Below, piece by piece: positions 1 through 11,458 of a DNA stretch of 64,000 nt; position 1 is the stretch's first letter, and each line of letters starts with the position of its first letter. The position numbers were made by a program, and so were the translations under genes. The DNA comes from JACDER01 sp963717765. Its GTDB lineage: Bacteria > Actinomycetota > Thermoleophilia > Gaiellales > Gaiellaceae. The stretch is from contig CAVQWX010000002.1 in the NCBI GenBank assembly GCA_963717765.1, positions 1-64,000 on the forward strand. Reading direction: 5' to 3'. The notes under the pieces were generated by a model that worked only from the letters and a program-made list of their open reading frames with translations, was not told where the DNA came from and did no database searches.

Positions 1-2724
1 CTACTTGAGCTTTGCCGCGCGACACACGGTCCACCGCGTCACAGCGGCGGCACTTCGACACTTCCGGCTTGGGAGTGAAGTCACACTGCCTAAGACTCTC
101 TGCGATGCCGAGCGACGCGCGCCTCGGCGGCCGCCACGCTTACTGAGGTCTACGGACACCTCGTGCCCGATTTCCGAAGCCATGTCCTCGATGACAGCGC
201 CCTGCACGCTAAGACCTTCACGTCGGCCTGCATCGGCATAGACCTGGAGCTGGAGCGGTTCGACCGCGTCGCCGGTCGAAGTCTTGTAGTCGACGATGGC
301 AAGGTTCTCCGGGTCCCATCATGTCGTCGTGAATCACATCCGCACGGCCGCTCATGACGACGGCCCTGGAGGTAGAGCTCGAACGGGCGTTCGGTAGCCC
401 ACGTCCGCAGAAGGTCGTCAGGGTGATCGCTGACGTACTACGAGAGCGACCGTGCGGGCGCTTCTCCTCATCTCCTATGCGCCGGCTTATTTGCGAACGG
501 CAAGTAGAAGCCCGTGGTGAGAAAGTCGTGGATAGATCTCGGCGTCGGCAGCAGACCATCGCCTTAACCTGCTCGGCGATCACCCGCATCAGGTGGTGCA
601 CGGCATGGCCGTAGCCGAGCTCGGTCTTCGCCGGCGGCATGAAACCGAGCTCGTTGCGGAGCAGGAAGCTGCTTGGGGGCAGCTCATGTACGCCTCGAGC
701 TCGCTGTAGGTCACGACGAGATCGGGCGTCTCGACCCGTCGCGGCTCCGCGCTGGTCGGGAGGCCGGCGCTCGCCGACGAGCTCGTCCGCACTCGAGGAG
801 GTACGGCGAAGGCGGAGCGCCGCTGCTCGTTCACGCGCGGTGCGAGGAGAGCGACACCCAGTCGCGGGCCCGCGTGAGCGCCACGTAGAACAGCCGCCGC
901 TCGTCGGCATCGCGTCCCCTCGTATCGCGTCTGCATCGAACCGGTTGGCGCGGCAGGAGCCAGTCGCTCCGGCGTTCCCTGATTCTGCTTGGATGGGAAC
1001 TTCGGCCATAAGTCAGCGACGGCAAGAACACGACGGCCATTCGAGGCCTTTAGCGCCATGCACGGTTCCGAGGTCGACCCCGTCAGTGAGCGACGTCCTC
1101 TTCGCCCTCGAAGTCGTCGTAGCTGCCGGTGGCGTAGTTGACCAGCAGCAGAGCGAGGTTCCGGTAGAACCATTCGATGCCACCGCTCTGGCCGCCAACC
1201 TGCTCGCCGGCGTTGTCCGGATCGCGTCGGGCTCGGCGAGGTGACCGTTTCGTAGTCAGCCAGGACGCTCGTGAACCTCGCGATCGTACCTAAGCGATTG
1301 CGCTGCGCCTTCGTAATCGATGTTCCAAGCGTCGAAACGTCCAGCGGCCCCGAGCAGCGCGTAGAGGTCGCCGACAAGGATCGACCTCGAAAGTCCGTTG
1401 GGTACGTCGGTCGCTGCCACGGCAATAAGGTCCCCAGATTTTTTCGACCCTCCTTCCGTAGTCCAGATCGAACATCGTCGTGTAGGGGTCGAGCGAGATC
1501 AGCGAGATCCACCGTCTCGCGTTGAATGTAGCGCCCACGAGGCCAATCGATGTCGCCCAACCACGCGTATGTGGCCCCGAACACGGCCGACATCGGGTTG
1601 CTCGAAAAGGCCCCTTCTCCCCCCCGGCTGAACCGGGAGCCGCAGCCCTCGAAAGCGTCGAGGATCTTCCCGTAAGCGACCCTTCCCGCGAACCAGGATC
1701 CGCCATGGCTCGATAGGGCGACGCCCTCGCGTGGAGCGCCTTGATGTCCATGGCCATCACGTCGGCCTCGCTTTCATCGTCGTCGTAGCCGACCGCCAGC
1801 ACATCGCCGGCGCGGCGCCGGGCCGGCGCCATCGTCTTTTCGAGGCGGGGTGAATGCTCTTCGCGAACGGTTCGCGACGCAATGATCCCCGGCCGCGAGC
1901 GGCGGTTGTCGAGAAGTGCGGCGTCACGGAGGGGTAGCGGACGCGCGAACTCAAGGATGTTGCGGACGTCGGCGCCACGCCACTGGTAGATCGACTGATC
2001 GTCGTCGCCGACGACGCAGACCTCGACCGGCTCGGTCGCCAGCATCTGAATCAGGCGCTCCTGGGCCGGGTTTATGTCCTGGTACTCGTCTACGAAAAGG
2101 TGGGTAAGCGCTGCATGCCACGCGCGAGAAGACTCCGATGCCTCCGAGCTCTTCGACCGCGAGGGCGATAGGCGGCCGAACGTGAGGAAGTGATACCGGT
2201 CCAGATCGCGGAAGTAGGCGCGGTAACGAATCGCCGAAGCGGTCCCGGAACGTCGTCCGCGTCGATCAGCTCGTTTGCGATGACGTCGGCACCCGTCTGG
2301 AACTCCTCGATCGCCTCGCCAGTCGTTTGGGCGAAGGTCCTTCAGGCCGAGCGCCCGGAACTCGCGGCTCGAGAAGCCCGCGTGAGCTGGTTCTCGTCGA
2401 GAACGTCGTAGTTGCCGTACTTCGGAACCTGCGTCTGGAGGAGGCGGAAGCAGTAGCTGTGGATCGTGCCGACGTACATCGGGCCGAGGCGGTCGAGGAA
2501 GCCGACGCCCAGCAGCTCGCCGACGCGCCGGGCCACGCGCTCCTTCAGCTCTGCCGCGGCCTTCTCGGTGAATGTGAAGGCGACGATCGACTCGGCAACT
2601 CCGCTTTCGATCAGCGCCGCCATCCGGCGCGAGACGACTCCGTCTTGCCGGCCCCCGCGCAGGCGATCACCTGCAGGTGCCCGCCGCGGTGTGCGACGGC
2701 ATCGGCTGCCTCACCTTCGAGCAC
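1..2724 (-). CDS. UvrD/PcrA-type helicase fused to RecB-like nuclease, frameshifted
   Basis: Superfamily 1 DNA helicase with a C-terminal PD-(D/E)XK nuclease, expected to unwind and cut DNA in repair or phage defence. Read from 2724 leftwards, in order: Walker A (AGAGKT, near 2655), FTEKAAAELKERV and GTIHSYCFRLLQ (motif Ia region, 2420-2580), VVGDDDQSIYQWRGADV (about 2000), GTVHGAKGLEW (about 1060), RRLFYVALTRARDW (about 870), then nuclease residues GRADVI and IVDYKTS (250-360) and a final Cys cluster ending at the TAG at 1-3. These lie in different frames, so at least six single-base shifts break the gene. A GTG at 2724 gives VLEGEAADAV just before Walker A and is the most natural start. About 900 aa if repaired, normal for the family. 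It diverges from mod with a 93-bp gap. Intact motifs argue for sequence errors over decay. Confidence 0.8.
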
Positions 2725-2817
2725 AGGGGGGAAGAGCTCTCCGACGGTGGGATCTTGGTTGCCACCTGCTCACCGTATCGCGGTCGCTGGTTTGTGGGAC
2801 TGGGCTATTCTCGGGCC

Positions 2818-4778
2818 GTGTCCGTGTCCGAGGAGATACCGCCGCCCGCAGCATCAGACGGGCCGGGCAGGGTCGAACTCTCCACACCTGACCTCGCGGC
2901 AGCGAAGCGCACGGCGCTAGCGGAGCTGTTCCCTGGGGTGCTCGTCGACGGCGTGCTAGATGCTGCCCAGGCTCGGCGAGCTGCTCGATACCCCGGTAAC
3001 AGCGCCGGCTGACGGCCAGGAACGCTTCGGGCTGATGTGGGCAGGCAAGCAGGAAGCAGTGAGGTCGCTGCTCACGCCGAGCCACGGTGCCCTCGTGCCG
3101 GATCTCGGGAGGTCTGTCGACTTCGACACCGCCTAGCAACGTGTTCATCGAGGGCGAAAACCTCGAAGTCCTCAAGCTTCTCCAGAAGGCGTACAACGAC
3201 AAGGTCAAGCTGATCTACATCGACCCGCCGTACAACACCGGCGAAGAGTTCATCTACAACGACGATTCAGCGACGGGCTCCGAGCGTATCTGGAGTACAC
3301 GGGTCAGCTCGATGCTGACGGGAATCGCGCATCGGCCACCGCCGAAGTCGCTGGCCGCCGGCACAGCAGGTGGCTCTCGATGATGTACCCGCGCCTTGTA
3401 CTAGCTAGGAATCTTCTTAGCCAGGAGGGGCTCTGCTTGCCGTTTCTATCGATGACAACGAAGTCGCCAATCTGCGAAGCCTGCTCGATGAAGTCTTCGG
3501 TCAGGAGAACTACCTCAACACAATCGTCTGGGTGAGCAATATCAAGGGTCGGCAGATCGCTGGAAGCGGCGCGGTCGGGACAAAGGAATACGTTCTCTTG
3601 TACGCAAGGCGAACTGAGGAGGTCGGAGCGCTACGGGGCTCTGCGTCTCTGTTAAACGCCTGGATGCCCAGTGTCTACAAAGGTTTTAACTACACCGGTC
3701 AAGAAGACGAGCGCGGGCAATACGTTCTGAAGAACGAGCTTTACAACACGAACTCCGCCTTCAATGAGGTGACACGGCCGAACCTCATATTCGACATCTA
3801 CTACAACCCCGATTCCCGGAGATGTCAAGACATCTCCGGTCTCCGACAAACACGAATACCCCGGGTATTCGAAGATTGGCCCCAAAAAAAACAACAACGG
3901 CGTGCACCAGTACCACGCGTTCCGCTGGAGCAGAGGCAAGGTAGAGTCCGAAACCTACGACCTTGAGTTTGTTCCTTCATCCGACGGGTTCAAGGTATTT
4001 ACGAAGGTCCGGGATGTCGACTCGACCGCAGTGAAAGACCTCGTAATGGACATCAGCACTAATGAGGGGTCAAGTGATGCTGAGAAGATCGGCATCGAAC
4101 CAAAATGGTTTGACTATCCGAAGCCCGTCAAGCTGATCCAGCTGCTTTGCGCTGTTGCGACGGAGCCCGATTCACTCGTTTTCGACTTCTTTGCGGGGTC
4201 GGGGACGACTGCGCACGCGGTCGCCTTACAGAATCTTGTTGACGGCGGACGGCGGCGTTGCATGCTCGTGAACCTTCCGGAGCCAACCGCTGAAGGTTCA
4301 GAGGCGCCAGAAAGCGGGTCTCGCCACTGTTGCGGACATCGCTCATCGGCGGCTCAGTGCTGTTGTCGAGGGAGTTGAGCACGCCCGCGAGTTGGGCCTG
4401 CGCACGTTCTGGCTCGCTCGCAGTTCTTTTGAGCTGACTTCGGACGAGCCCGATTCGCTTTTTGATCTCAGCGAGACAACGTTGGTGCCGGATCAGCAGA
4501 ACCTTGAAGCCGTCGCCGCCGAGGTACTGCTGAAGGAAGGGGTAGCTCTCGACGTCGGCCTGGAAACGCGAGACAGCCGGCGGTTCCGACGTGATCGTGG
4601 CCGACGGCGTTGCGGTCGTAGCGAGTCTCGAGATCACGGACGACGTGGTCGCCGAGGCGCTTGAGCTCGAGCCGCGTGTGGTTGTCTTCCTCGAAGATGG
4701 GTTTGCCGGCAAGGACGCTGTCAAGGCGAACGCCTTCACAACGCGCGCAACCGCGGCATCGCGATGAAGACCGTGTAG
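2818..4778 (+). CDS. mod: Type III restriction-modification methyltransferase (Mod), frameshifted
   Basis: N6-adenine DNA methyltransferase of a type III R-M system; it would mark the recognition site and give Res its specificity. Visible: an N-terminal helix-rich part (AAKRTALAELFPGVLVDG), FIEGENLEVLKLLQKAY, the catalytic DPPYNTGEEF near 3222, a target-recognition stretch around 3530-4080, and the SAM-binding FDFFAGSGTTAHAVALQ near 4180. The order (DPPY before the SAM motif) is that of beta-class enzymes. Frame breaks fall near 2965, 3110, 3290, 3440, 3820, 4310, 4570 and 4735. The end (NRGIAMKTV, TAG at 4776-4778) overlaps the Res start by one base. Start GTG 2818 chosen because SVSEEIPPP leads straight into the conserved part. 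The 3.4-4.1 kb stretch looks visibly less GC-rich than the flanks, which would fit transfer of the specificity region. Confidence 0.88.
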
Positions 4779-7700
4779 TGGCCGTCGGGATCAAGTTCGA
4801 CGCCAACCAGCAGTACCAGCGCGACGCGATCGATAGCGTGGTCGACCTTTTGCGGGTCAGGATGCGATCGAGCAGGGGGTAGCAGCTCCGGACTCGGCGA
4901 CGAAGGCGTCCTCTTTGCCGAACTTGTCTTCGGAAACTCGCTTGCACTGACCGCGGAGACGCTGCGCGCCAACCTGCGTCGTGTCCAGGACCGCCCGTCG
5001 AACTTGAGGATGGAACAGTTGCGCCGGCAGTCTCCGAGGCGCTGCGGCGGCCGCTTGAAGACGGGCGAGATGCCGCTCGACTTCAAGGTCGAAATGGAGA
5101 CCGGCACCGGCAAGACGTACGTGTACCTGCGGACAATCGCCGAGCTGCACCTAAATACGGCTTCAGGAAGTTCGTGATCGTCGTACCAAGCGTCGCGATT
5201 CGCGAGGGCGTGCTGAACAGCCTGGGCCTGCTCCAAGAACACATTCGCGACGTATACGACGGTCTGCAGTACGACCACCATGTCTATGACAGCAAGGCGC
5301 TCGACCCGGGTGCGGCAGTTTGCGACTGCGTCGCACCTCCAGATCATGGTCGTCAACATCGCAGCGATGACCGGGAACGAGAACACTCGGATCATTCACA
5401 GGCCGACCGACGCGATGAATGGCTATGCCCCCATCGAGTTCCTGCGGGCATGTCGGCCGATCGTGATCATGGACGAGCCGCAGAGCCTCGACGGGCCCAC
5501 GCAGGTGCCGGCGATCGACGCGCTCGAACCGCTGTTTCGCGTGGGGTACTCGGCGACCCCACCGGACGGTCCGCACCTCGTTTACCGGCTGACTCCCGTC
5601 GACGCATATCTAGAGCGGCTCGTCAAGCGGATAGGCGTCTACTCGATCACGAAGGACGCTGACGTCAACGAGGCATACGTCGAGATCACGAAGATCACCG
5701 CGACACCAACCGGAGTGACAGCCAGTGCGGTGATCCACAAGGCCACCGCCCAGGGAACAAAGCCGACCAACGTGACCCTGCACAAGGACGACGACCTATT
5801 CGAACTGAGCGGAAAGCGCGAGATCTACCGAGGATGGATGGTCGAGGACATCCACGCCAACGTCGGCTTGGTCGAGTTCAGCAACGGTTACAGGGTCGCT
5901 GTCGAGACATCGAGCTCGGACGCCGACGACCAACACCAGCGGCTGATGTTGCGCTTATGCGATCGAGAGCCACTTCGAGAAGGAGCTCCAGCTCGTGCGT
6001 CAGCAACGCCGGGGAGTTGTTCCTGCGCCGATCAAGCCACTCACTCTGTTTTTCATCGAACGCGTAGCCGACTACGCCTCCCCGAGCGGGAAGCTGCGCG
6101 CATGGTTCGAGGAGGAGTACGCGGGAGTCCGCGCCGATGCCAAGTTCCGAGCGCTCGAGATGCCCGACCTCGAGGACGTGCATGATGGCTACTTCGCGGT
6201 GACTAACAAGGGGATCGCGAAAGAGGCGCGCGCCGACTCGAAAGATGCCGCCGACGCCTTCGAGCGGATCATGCAGAAGAAGCAGGAGCTACTCAGCTTC
6301 GACGAGCCACTGCGATTTATCTTCAGCCACTCGGCACTCGCCGAGGGCTGGGACAATCCCAACGTCTTCACGATCTGCAACCTGCAAGACAGCAGGTCGA
6401 CGATGCGTAAGCGGCAGCAGGTCGGCCGCGGTCTGCGGCTCCCAGTGATGACTAACGGCGAGCGCTGCCATATGGACAACATCAACGTGCTGACGGTGAT
6501 TGCAAAGGAGTCGTTCGCGACATTCGCCGGCGCGCTCCAGAAAGAGATTGAAGACGAGACCGGCGTTTCCTTCACGGGCCGCATCATCGACCTCCGCAAA
6601 AAGACTTCGTTGACGCTCAAGGCGGACACCCTGGAGTCGTCCTACTTCGCCGAATTGTGGGAGCGGATCTCGCCGCAGACGTCGTACGACCTTAGGTTCT
6701 CGACGGACGCCGTGGTCGCAGAGGCGGTCGAGCGAATGAACGCGATGCCCGCTCTCGAGCCGATCAAGTTTCGACTTCGAGGAATGTCGTCGAAATGGAG
6801 TCTGTGGGCCTGTCCGGCGTCGGAAGCGAAGATCGCGGCGAGGTAGTTGCCGAGAGCGCACGTAAGATTCCGAACGTAGTCGGTGACCTGTGTCGACGGC
6901 TACCGCTCTCGCGAGCCACGATCGTTCGGATCCTTCGAGAGTGCAATCGCCTCGATGACGTGAAGTTGAACCCGGCGGTGTTCATCGATCAGGTATCCGA
7001 CGCGATCAGCCGAGCGCTCTACGACCAAGTAGCAGACGGAATCGTCTATCGCTCGAACGGGGAATCCTGGTCAGCCGAGCTCATCAAGGACCACCACCAG
7101 GAGGAAACGGTCGCGCCGCGTGTCGTCGCGTGAAGAACAGCGTCACCGATCATGTTGTGTGCGACTCGGAGGTGGAGGAGCGGTTCGCCCGCTTTCTCGA
7201 CGATCGCTCCGACATCCCCCTGTTCCTGAAGCTGCCTGAGTGGTTCAAGGTGCCAACGCCGCTTGGTAACTACAACCCTGACTGGGCGTTCGTGCGCGAG
7301 GAACCGGCTGGCCGGTTCGTCTACCTCGTGCGTGAGACGAAGGGCCGCTCTGACATCGACAAGCTGCGCTTCGAGTCGGAAGGCTGGAAGATCAAGTTCG
7401 GCCGAGCACACTTCGAGGCGATCGGAGTCGACTATGCCTTCGGCGACAAGCCCGAGTCCCTGATAGTCCCATCCACCGCCGTAGTGTTGAGATTTCCGGT
7501 TGGGAAGCGCCTCGTCGGTCCGGACGATCTCGAGCCCCGCGCTCGATTCGCCACTCACCTCCCCGTCTACTCCCTTAGGCCGCCGCCAGGCTACTTCGGA
7601 GCAGGCCGCGACGTTGAGATCGAGGGGTGGGTGGAGGTCGCGGGCCGCCTTGACGAGACGATGTTCGTGTCGCTCGTCCGCGGACGATCGATGGAACCGC

Positions 7701-7993
7701 GCATCTCGGACAGGTCGCTTTGCGTATTTCGCCGGGTTCGCCCGGGCACCCGAAAAGGAAAGATTGTCCTGGCACAGCATCGCGACATAGAGGATCCTGA
7801 TACTGGCGGTTCGTTTACGGTGAAGGTCTACGACAGCACGAAGGTGCTCGAAGACGACGAGGTTCGTGGTTCGGTCGCCCTCCGTCCGCTGAATCCCGAT
7901 TTCGAAGCGATCGTCATCGATGCTGAGGATGACGCCGTCACCGTGATCGCCGAATTCGTTGAGGTGCTAGGCACGTCTTGGGACGTTGGGTAG
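4778..7993 (+). CDS. res: Type III restriction enzyme Res with C-terminal S24/LexA-like peptidase domain, frameshifted
   Basis: ATP-dependent restriction subunit that partners Mod. Starts at GTG 4778 inside the Mod stop (KFDANQQYQRDAI). Helicase motifs: METGTGKTYVY (5095-5130), VIMDEPQSLDGP (about 5465), GYSATPP (5550) and MRKRQQVGRGLRLPV (6400-6450). The endonuclease follows: NPDWAFV then RETKG (7275-7345), a D-18-E-x-K spacing typical of type III Res. The frame then continues without a stop into a second domain (about 7560-7990) resembling S24/LexA peptidases: GRSMEPRI (candidate nucleophile Ser, codon 7688) and GSFTVKVY (candidate general-base Lys, codon 7823). Frame breaks near 4860, 5000, 5150, 5310, 5955, 6790 and 7132. 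About 1070 aa. The fusion reading depends on no missed stop between 7440 and 7560; the 7130-7993 segment is one open frame. Confidence 0.85.
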
Positions 7994-8087
7994 CGCTACT
8001 CCCGGCTGACACAGCCACGGCCTCTTGGTGCGTGAGCGAGTCGCGGAAAGACGAGGGCATGGAAACTGCGACAAGCCGTGGGAGGAG

Positions 8088-8779
8088 TCACCCCGACGAA
8101 GTCCTCGTCTTCCCGATTTTCACCACCTCGCCCAGCAGCAGTTCCACCGGCGTCACTACCGCGTCTTGGAGGCGGTCGAAGGGAATCGCGCTCGGCCAGG
8201 TATCCGAGAGAAGGAAGTACTTCTTGCCGAGGTTTGCGTGGTCGCCGAAACCCGCCCAGTTGTCCGCAGTCAGGACAACGAGAAAGGTGCGCGCACGACT
8301 GAACTCCTCAATCAGGCGGGCCTCACGATCTAGGAACTGAGCTTCCCAGCCGGTTCGATTCAGCCGAGTTGAGTCTTGCACTCTACGCAGGCCATACAAC
8401 GATCACGTTGCCAAAGTGATATGTCAGGGCGCATCGACCCTCTTGCGCGCCTTACCTGACGCTCTGATGCGACTTGTGGATTCAACTGGTGTGTCTCGAT
8501 CAGAGCTTTCAAATAGAAAGCGATCGTCTCGACGAAGAAATCGGCGGCCGGTGCCATGTAGCGCTTGCCGAGGAAGTCCCGTATCCGCTCATTTGCTTTG
8601 TAGAACGCGGCCATGCGGCGGAGAATTGCCTCCGTCACCTCCATTCCGTTCGTCGGCAGTGGCCCGTGTGCCACGACCGCGTCAAACGCGGTCTCCAAAG
8701 CTCGAGGCAAGCGAGCCAGGGCGCGAACGAACGTGTCATCACCCGTGGCAACGGTCGGTGTCGCTCGGTGATCCTTCAC
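8088..8779 (-). CDS. PD-(D/E)XK-like hypothetical protein coupled to nuclease remnant, one frameshift
   Basis: Unrecognised protein of about 230 aa. GTG 8779 overlaps the TGA of the upstream RecB-nuclease remnant by four bases (GTGA), so the two are translationally coupled. The first 138 codons are helix-rich and end in PDISLWQRDRCMACVECKTQ, a D...E-x-K arrangement typical of restriction-endonuclease folds. One missing base near 8369 shifts the frame; the continuation reads NRTGWEAQFLDREARLIEEF and TFLVVLTADNWAGFGD to a TGA at 8088. The nuclease assignment rests on this motif plus the context (mod-res on one side, helicase-nuclease genes on the other) and is inference. The gene is convergent with res, 94 bp away. 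It could equally be a non-catalytic DNA-binding relative. Confidence 0.55.
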
Positions 8780-10457
8780 GCTACGTCTCCCGCCTGAATG
8801 CGATCACGTGCGTCTCTGAGGCGGCGATAGTCCTCGGGTGTGATTTCTGGCGCATCCTCTGACCCATCGCGTAGAAGCAGCCACGAGCATTGAACGGCAC
8901 GTCTCCAGATCTCCCGGGCAGCATACGAATAGACGGCTAACTGCAGGCGGTCGGGCGGAGCCACTCCCGTCTTATAGTCCACGGCGTCCAGACCGTCCTC
9001 GCGCTCGAAGATTGCGTCGATCCGGCCCGCCACTGACAGGCCCTCGCCGAGATAGAGCGTGAACGGCTGCTCCGTCATCAGCGGCTTCATCTTCGCGAAC
9101 CGGCTCGTCAGGAAGTTCTGCCACATCTGCTCCGCGCTCACTCCGCCGCCGTTGCCGCGGCGTTCGCCGACGTCGAGGTCGTACGGCTCCTCGTCCTCCG
9201 GCGGCGTCGAAAGCGGCACGCCGCCGCGCGCATGCTCTTCGATTCGGCGGTGGAGCTCGATGCCTAGCTGCGCGGCCGGCGACGGCGGCATCGGCACTCG
9301 GCGGACGTAGCGCCAGTAGAACTCCTCCTCGTCCCGCAGGAACGTCAGAAGCGCCGTCACCGAGATCACGCTCGGGCAGCGCCAGTGCGCGGCCTTCGGC
9401 CGCGCTAGTTGGATCTGCTCGAGCCGCTCGAGCACAGGCTCGATACGGGCAATTTCGGCCGGGTCCGGCTGAGGCGAGGGGACGACGGCACGGACGCGGT
9501 CGGCGACGCCGCTGCCCTCGGGATGCGGGTTCTCCTCCGGGCACGGCGCTTCGCCGGTCAGCCGCACGAGGCCCGTGTCCACCGCTTCGTCCCAGAAGAT
9601 CGACGGCTCGCACGCCTTCTTCCGTGTCCCAGTAGAACCACGCCCGCGACAGCACGAGCCGGCGCTTCGCGCGCGTGACGGCGACGTACATCAGCCGCCG
9701 CTCCTCCTCGGCCTTCAGGCGCTCGAGGTTCTCCTTCGTCTCCGGCCCCAGGAACGCCGCGTCGCCGCGCAGCGCGAACGGCAGGCGCCACCACTTGTCC
9801 GCGGGGTTCTCGCTGTACCGCTCGCTCGGCATCACGCCCTTCGACAGCCCGGGGACGAAGACGACGTCCCACTCGAGCCCCTTCGCGCGGTGCATCGTGA
9901 TCAGCCGCACCGCGTTCTCCTCGGCCGCGCGGATCTCGTCGTCGTCCTGCGGCGACTCCTCGATCGAGTCGAGGTACGCGACGAAGCCCTCGAGGCCGCG
10001 CGAGCCGGCGACGGGCTCGAACCCGGCCGCGACGTCCCGCAGCCGCGCGAGATGGCGGAGCGAGACCTCCGCCTCCGGATCGGGCGACGCGGCGAGCTCG
10101 CGCGCGAGCCCCGTCCGCCGCGCGACCTCTCCCACGAGGTCGGCGAGCGAGACGCGTCCCGCCGCCTCCGCGAGCTCGCGCCAGACGCGGCGGAAGTCCT
10201 CGACGCGCGCCCGCGCCTCGTCCGACAGCTCCTCGATCTCGTCGCAGGACGCGATCGCGTCCACGATCGCGTATGGCAGGAGGAACTGCTCGCCGTAGCG
10301 TCGGCGCGGCATGCCCCGGTTCTTCTCGCGCGCATGCTTTGCCAGGAAGTACAGGTCGCGGCGGCTCAGGCGATACGCCGGGCCGAGGAGGATGCGCGCG
10401 AGCGCGATGTTGTCGCCCCAGTAGGCCGCCGAGCGTGTCCACCTCGGCCGGGACTCC
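8776..10457 (-). pseudogene. Truncated duplicate of the AdnB-like helicase-nuclease (C-terminal half)
   Basis: Second copy of the C-terminal half of the adnB-like gene at 11768-14645, in the same orientation and about 90% identical by eye (8930-10457 against 11925-13505). It carries helicase motifs RLITMHRAKGLEWDVVFVPG and RRLMYVAVTRAKRRL and a nuclease domain with LGIELHRRIEEH, GRIDAIFERED and DAVDYKTG. Walker A and the 1A domain are absent. About 65 bp present in the other copy is missing just after 10408, and at least two frameshifts follow. Homology stops at about 10457, two bases from the stop codon of the pRiA4b-like gene. The last 268 codons (8776-9582) are open and would encode a complete RecB-type nuclease domain if translated. 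The final ~30 residues differ from the other copy. Confidence 0.75.
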
Positions 10458-10458
10458 C

Positions 10459-10887
10459 TCATTCGTCCTCCTTGATGCGGCCGTACTGATCCGGGATCCA
10501 GCCCCAGCCCCAGATCGGAACCGGCCGGTCGGCGAGGGGCTCCATACTCCTCCTCCGGATCAACGTCCACAGCCTGGACCGAGAAGACGTACTCGAAGCT
10601 CGATCCGGGGTCGAGCCCGAGCGCGCTCAGCGCCGCTGCGGTGCTGTCGAGGACGTCTGAGTCGAACTCGTCGCCCTCGGGCATGGCGCGCCGACCATCA
10701 CCAAGCTCGAACTGATGCAGGTGTGCGAGATCCCAGCGCGCGAAGGCGAGATCGATCGCCTCCGAAAGCTCGGGCAAGCGTGTGGCTCGGGGCGGCGATC
10801 ATCACCCTCGCCCGCGGGATGGTCGAGCACGAGCCCGCGGCCGGAGAGTAGCTCCACCCTGATCGAGAGCCAGCCATGCCGGTGCAC
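10459..10887 (-). CDS. Plasmid pRiA4b ORF-3-like (IS1096 passenger TnpR-like) protein, frameshifted
   Basis: Family of small proteins of unknown biochemistry often found on plasmids and transposons (named after pRiA4b ORF-3 or the IS1096 passenger gene). Signs: IRVELLSGRGLVL at the N-terminus, LSEAIDLAFARWDLAHLHQF, DSDVLDSTAAALSALGL, FEYVF, and the diagnostic C-terminal tryptophan-rich PVPIWGWGWIPDQYGR (about 10480-10530), then TGA. Two to three frameshifts break the 143-codon frame (near 10545, 10575 and 10780). Start GTG 10887 gives VHRHGWLSIRVELL. It sits exactly at the point where the truncated adnB copy loses homology, so it may mark the insertion that truncated it. No transposase or terminal inverted repeats were seen beside it. 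Confidence 0.7.
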
Positions 10888-11041
10888 CTCGCGAGCCTAC
10901 GTACGCACGGTTGTATGACGCCATGGCAGCCAAAGAAGCGCGCGGGGGCCTGTCCGAGGAGGAGCCCTCGCGGCGTTGCGAGGATCCTCGAGGAACTCGA
11001 GTGAGCAGCTGAGTTCGCCCAGGCAGTAGACCGAGTAGGCC

Positions 11042-11458
11042 TCAACTATGCCGGGGTTCGTCCCGGATCGCGTCGAGGAGATCGCCGGTCGTGTAGACAG
11101 TGACACCGGCAGCCTCCATGTCCTTGTCTTGCGACCAGATCGGAAGCGAGAGGGCCAGCGCGAGCGCAACGGTCGGCCAATCCTCTGGATCGCGCCCCGC
11201 CATGCGTCGCTCGGCCTCTGCCCGCTGCGGCTCGTAGACCTCAGCCGGCTGCCACTCGATCGGCATGACGCTGAGTGCCGCAAGGAGGAGACCGGCATCG
11301 AGCCGGCGCCGCTCGGCCAGCGCGGGCAGATGTTCGGCGACTTCGTCGGCCACCGCCTCGGCGCCGATGCACCTGGGAAGAGTGGAGGCGGCGAAGACGA
11401 GCCGGGCGCGCCCGCCGATCAGCGCGGAGAGGACGACGTTCGCGTCAGCGACGACGAC
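11042..11458 (-). CDS. PIN-domain toxin of a type II TA module (no canonical start)
   Basis: PIN-domain ribonuclease, expected to cut RNA and arrest growth when not held by its antitoxin. Residues visible: VVVADANVVLSALIGG (first catalytic Asp), EVAEHLPALAERR, then DPEDWPTVALALALSLPIWS followed by QDKDM (remaining acidic residues) and a TGA at 11042. The frame is the +1 frame of the antitoxin's last codons. Between an in-frame TGA upstream and VVVADAN there is no ATG, GTG or TTG, so the start is unclear: near-cognate GTC or ATT, frameshifted readthrough from the antitoxin, or a sequence error. A GTG at 11353 would lose the first Asp. Operon with the upstream Phd-like antitoxin. Confidence 0.72.
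   Translation of the reverse strand, partial: VVVADANVVLSALIGGRARLVFAASTLPRCIGAEAVADEVAEHLPALAERRRLDAGLLLAALSVMPIEWQPAEVYEPQRAEAERRMAGRDPEDWPTVALALALSLPIWSQDKDMEAAGVTVYTTGDLLDAIRDEPRHS

Noticed and set aside
10459..10887. Complete IS1096-type transposon
   Set aside because: Only the passenger-type gene is present; no transposase and no terminal inverted repeats were seen at 10.45 or 10.9 kb.
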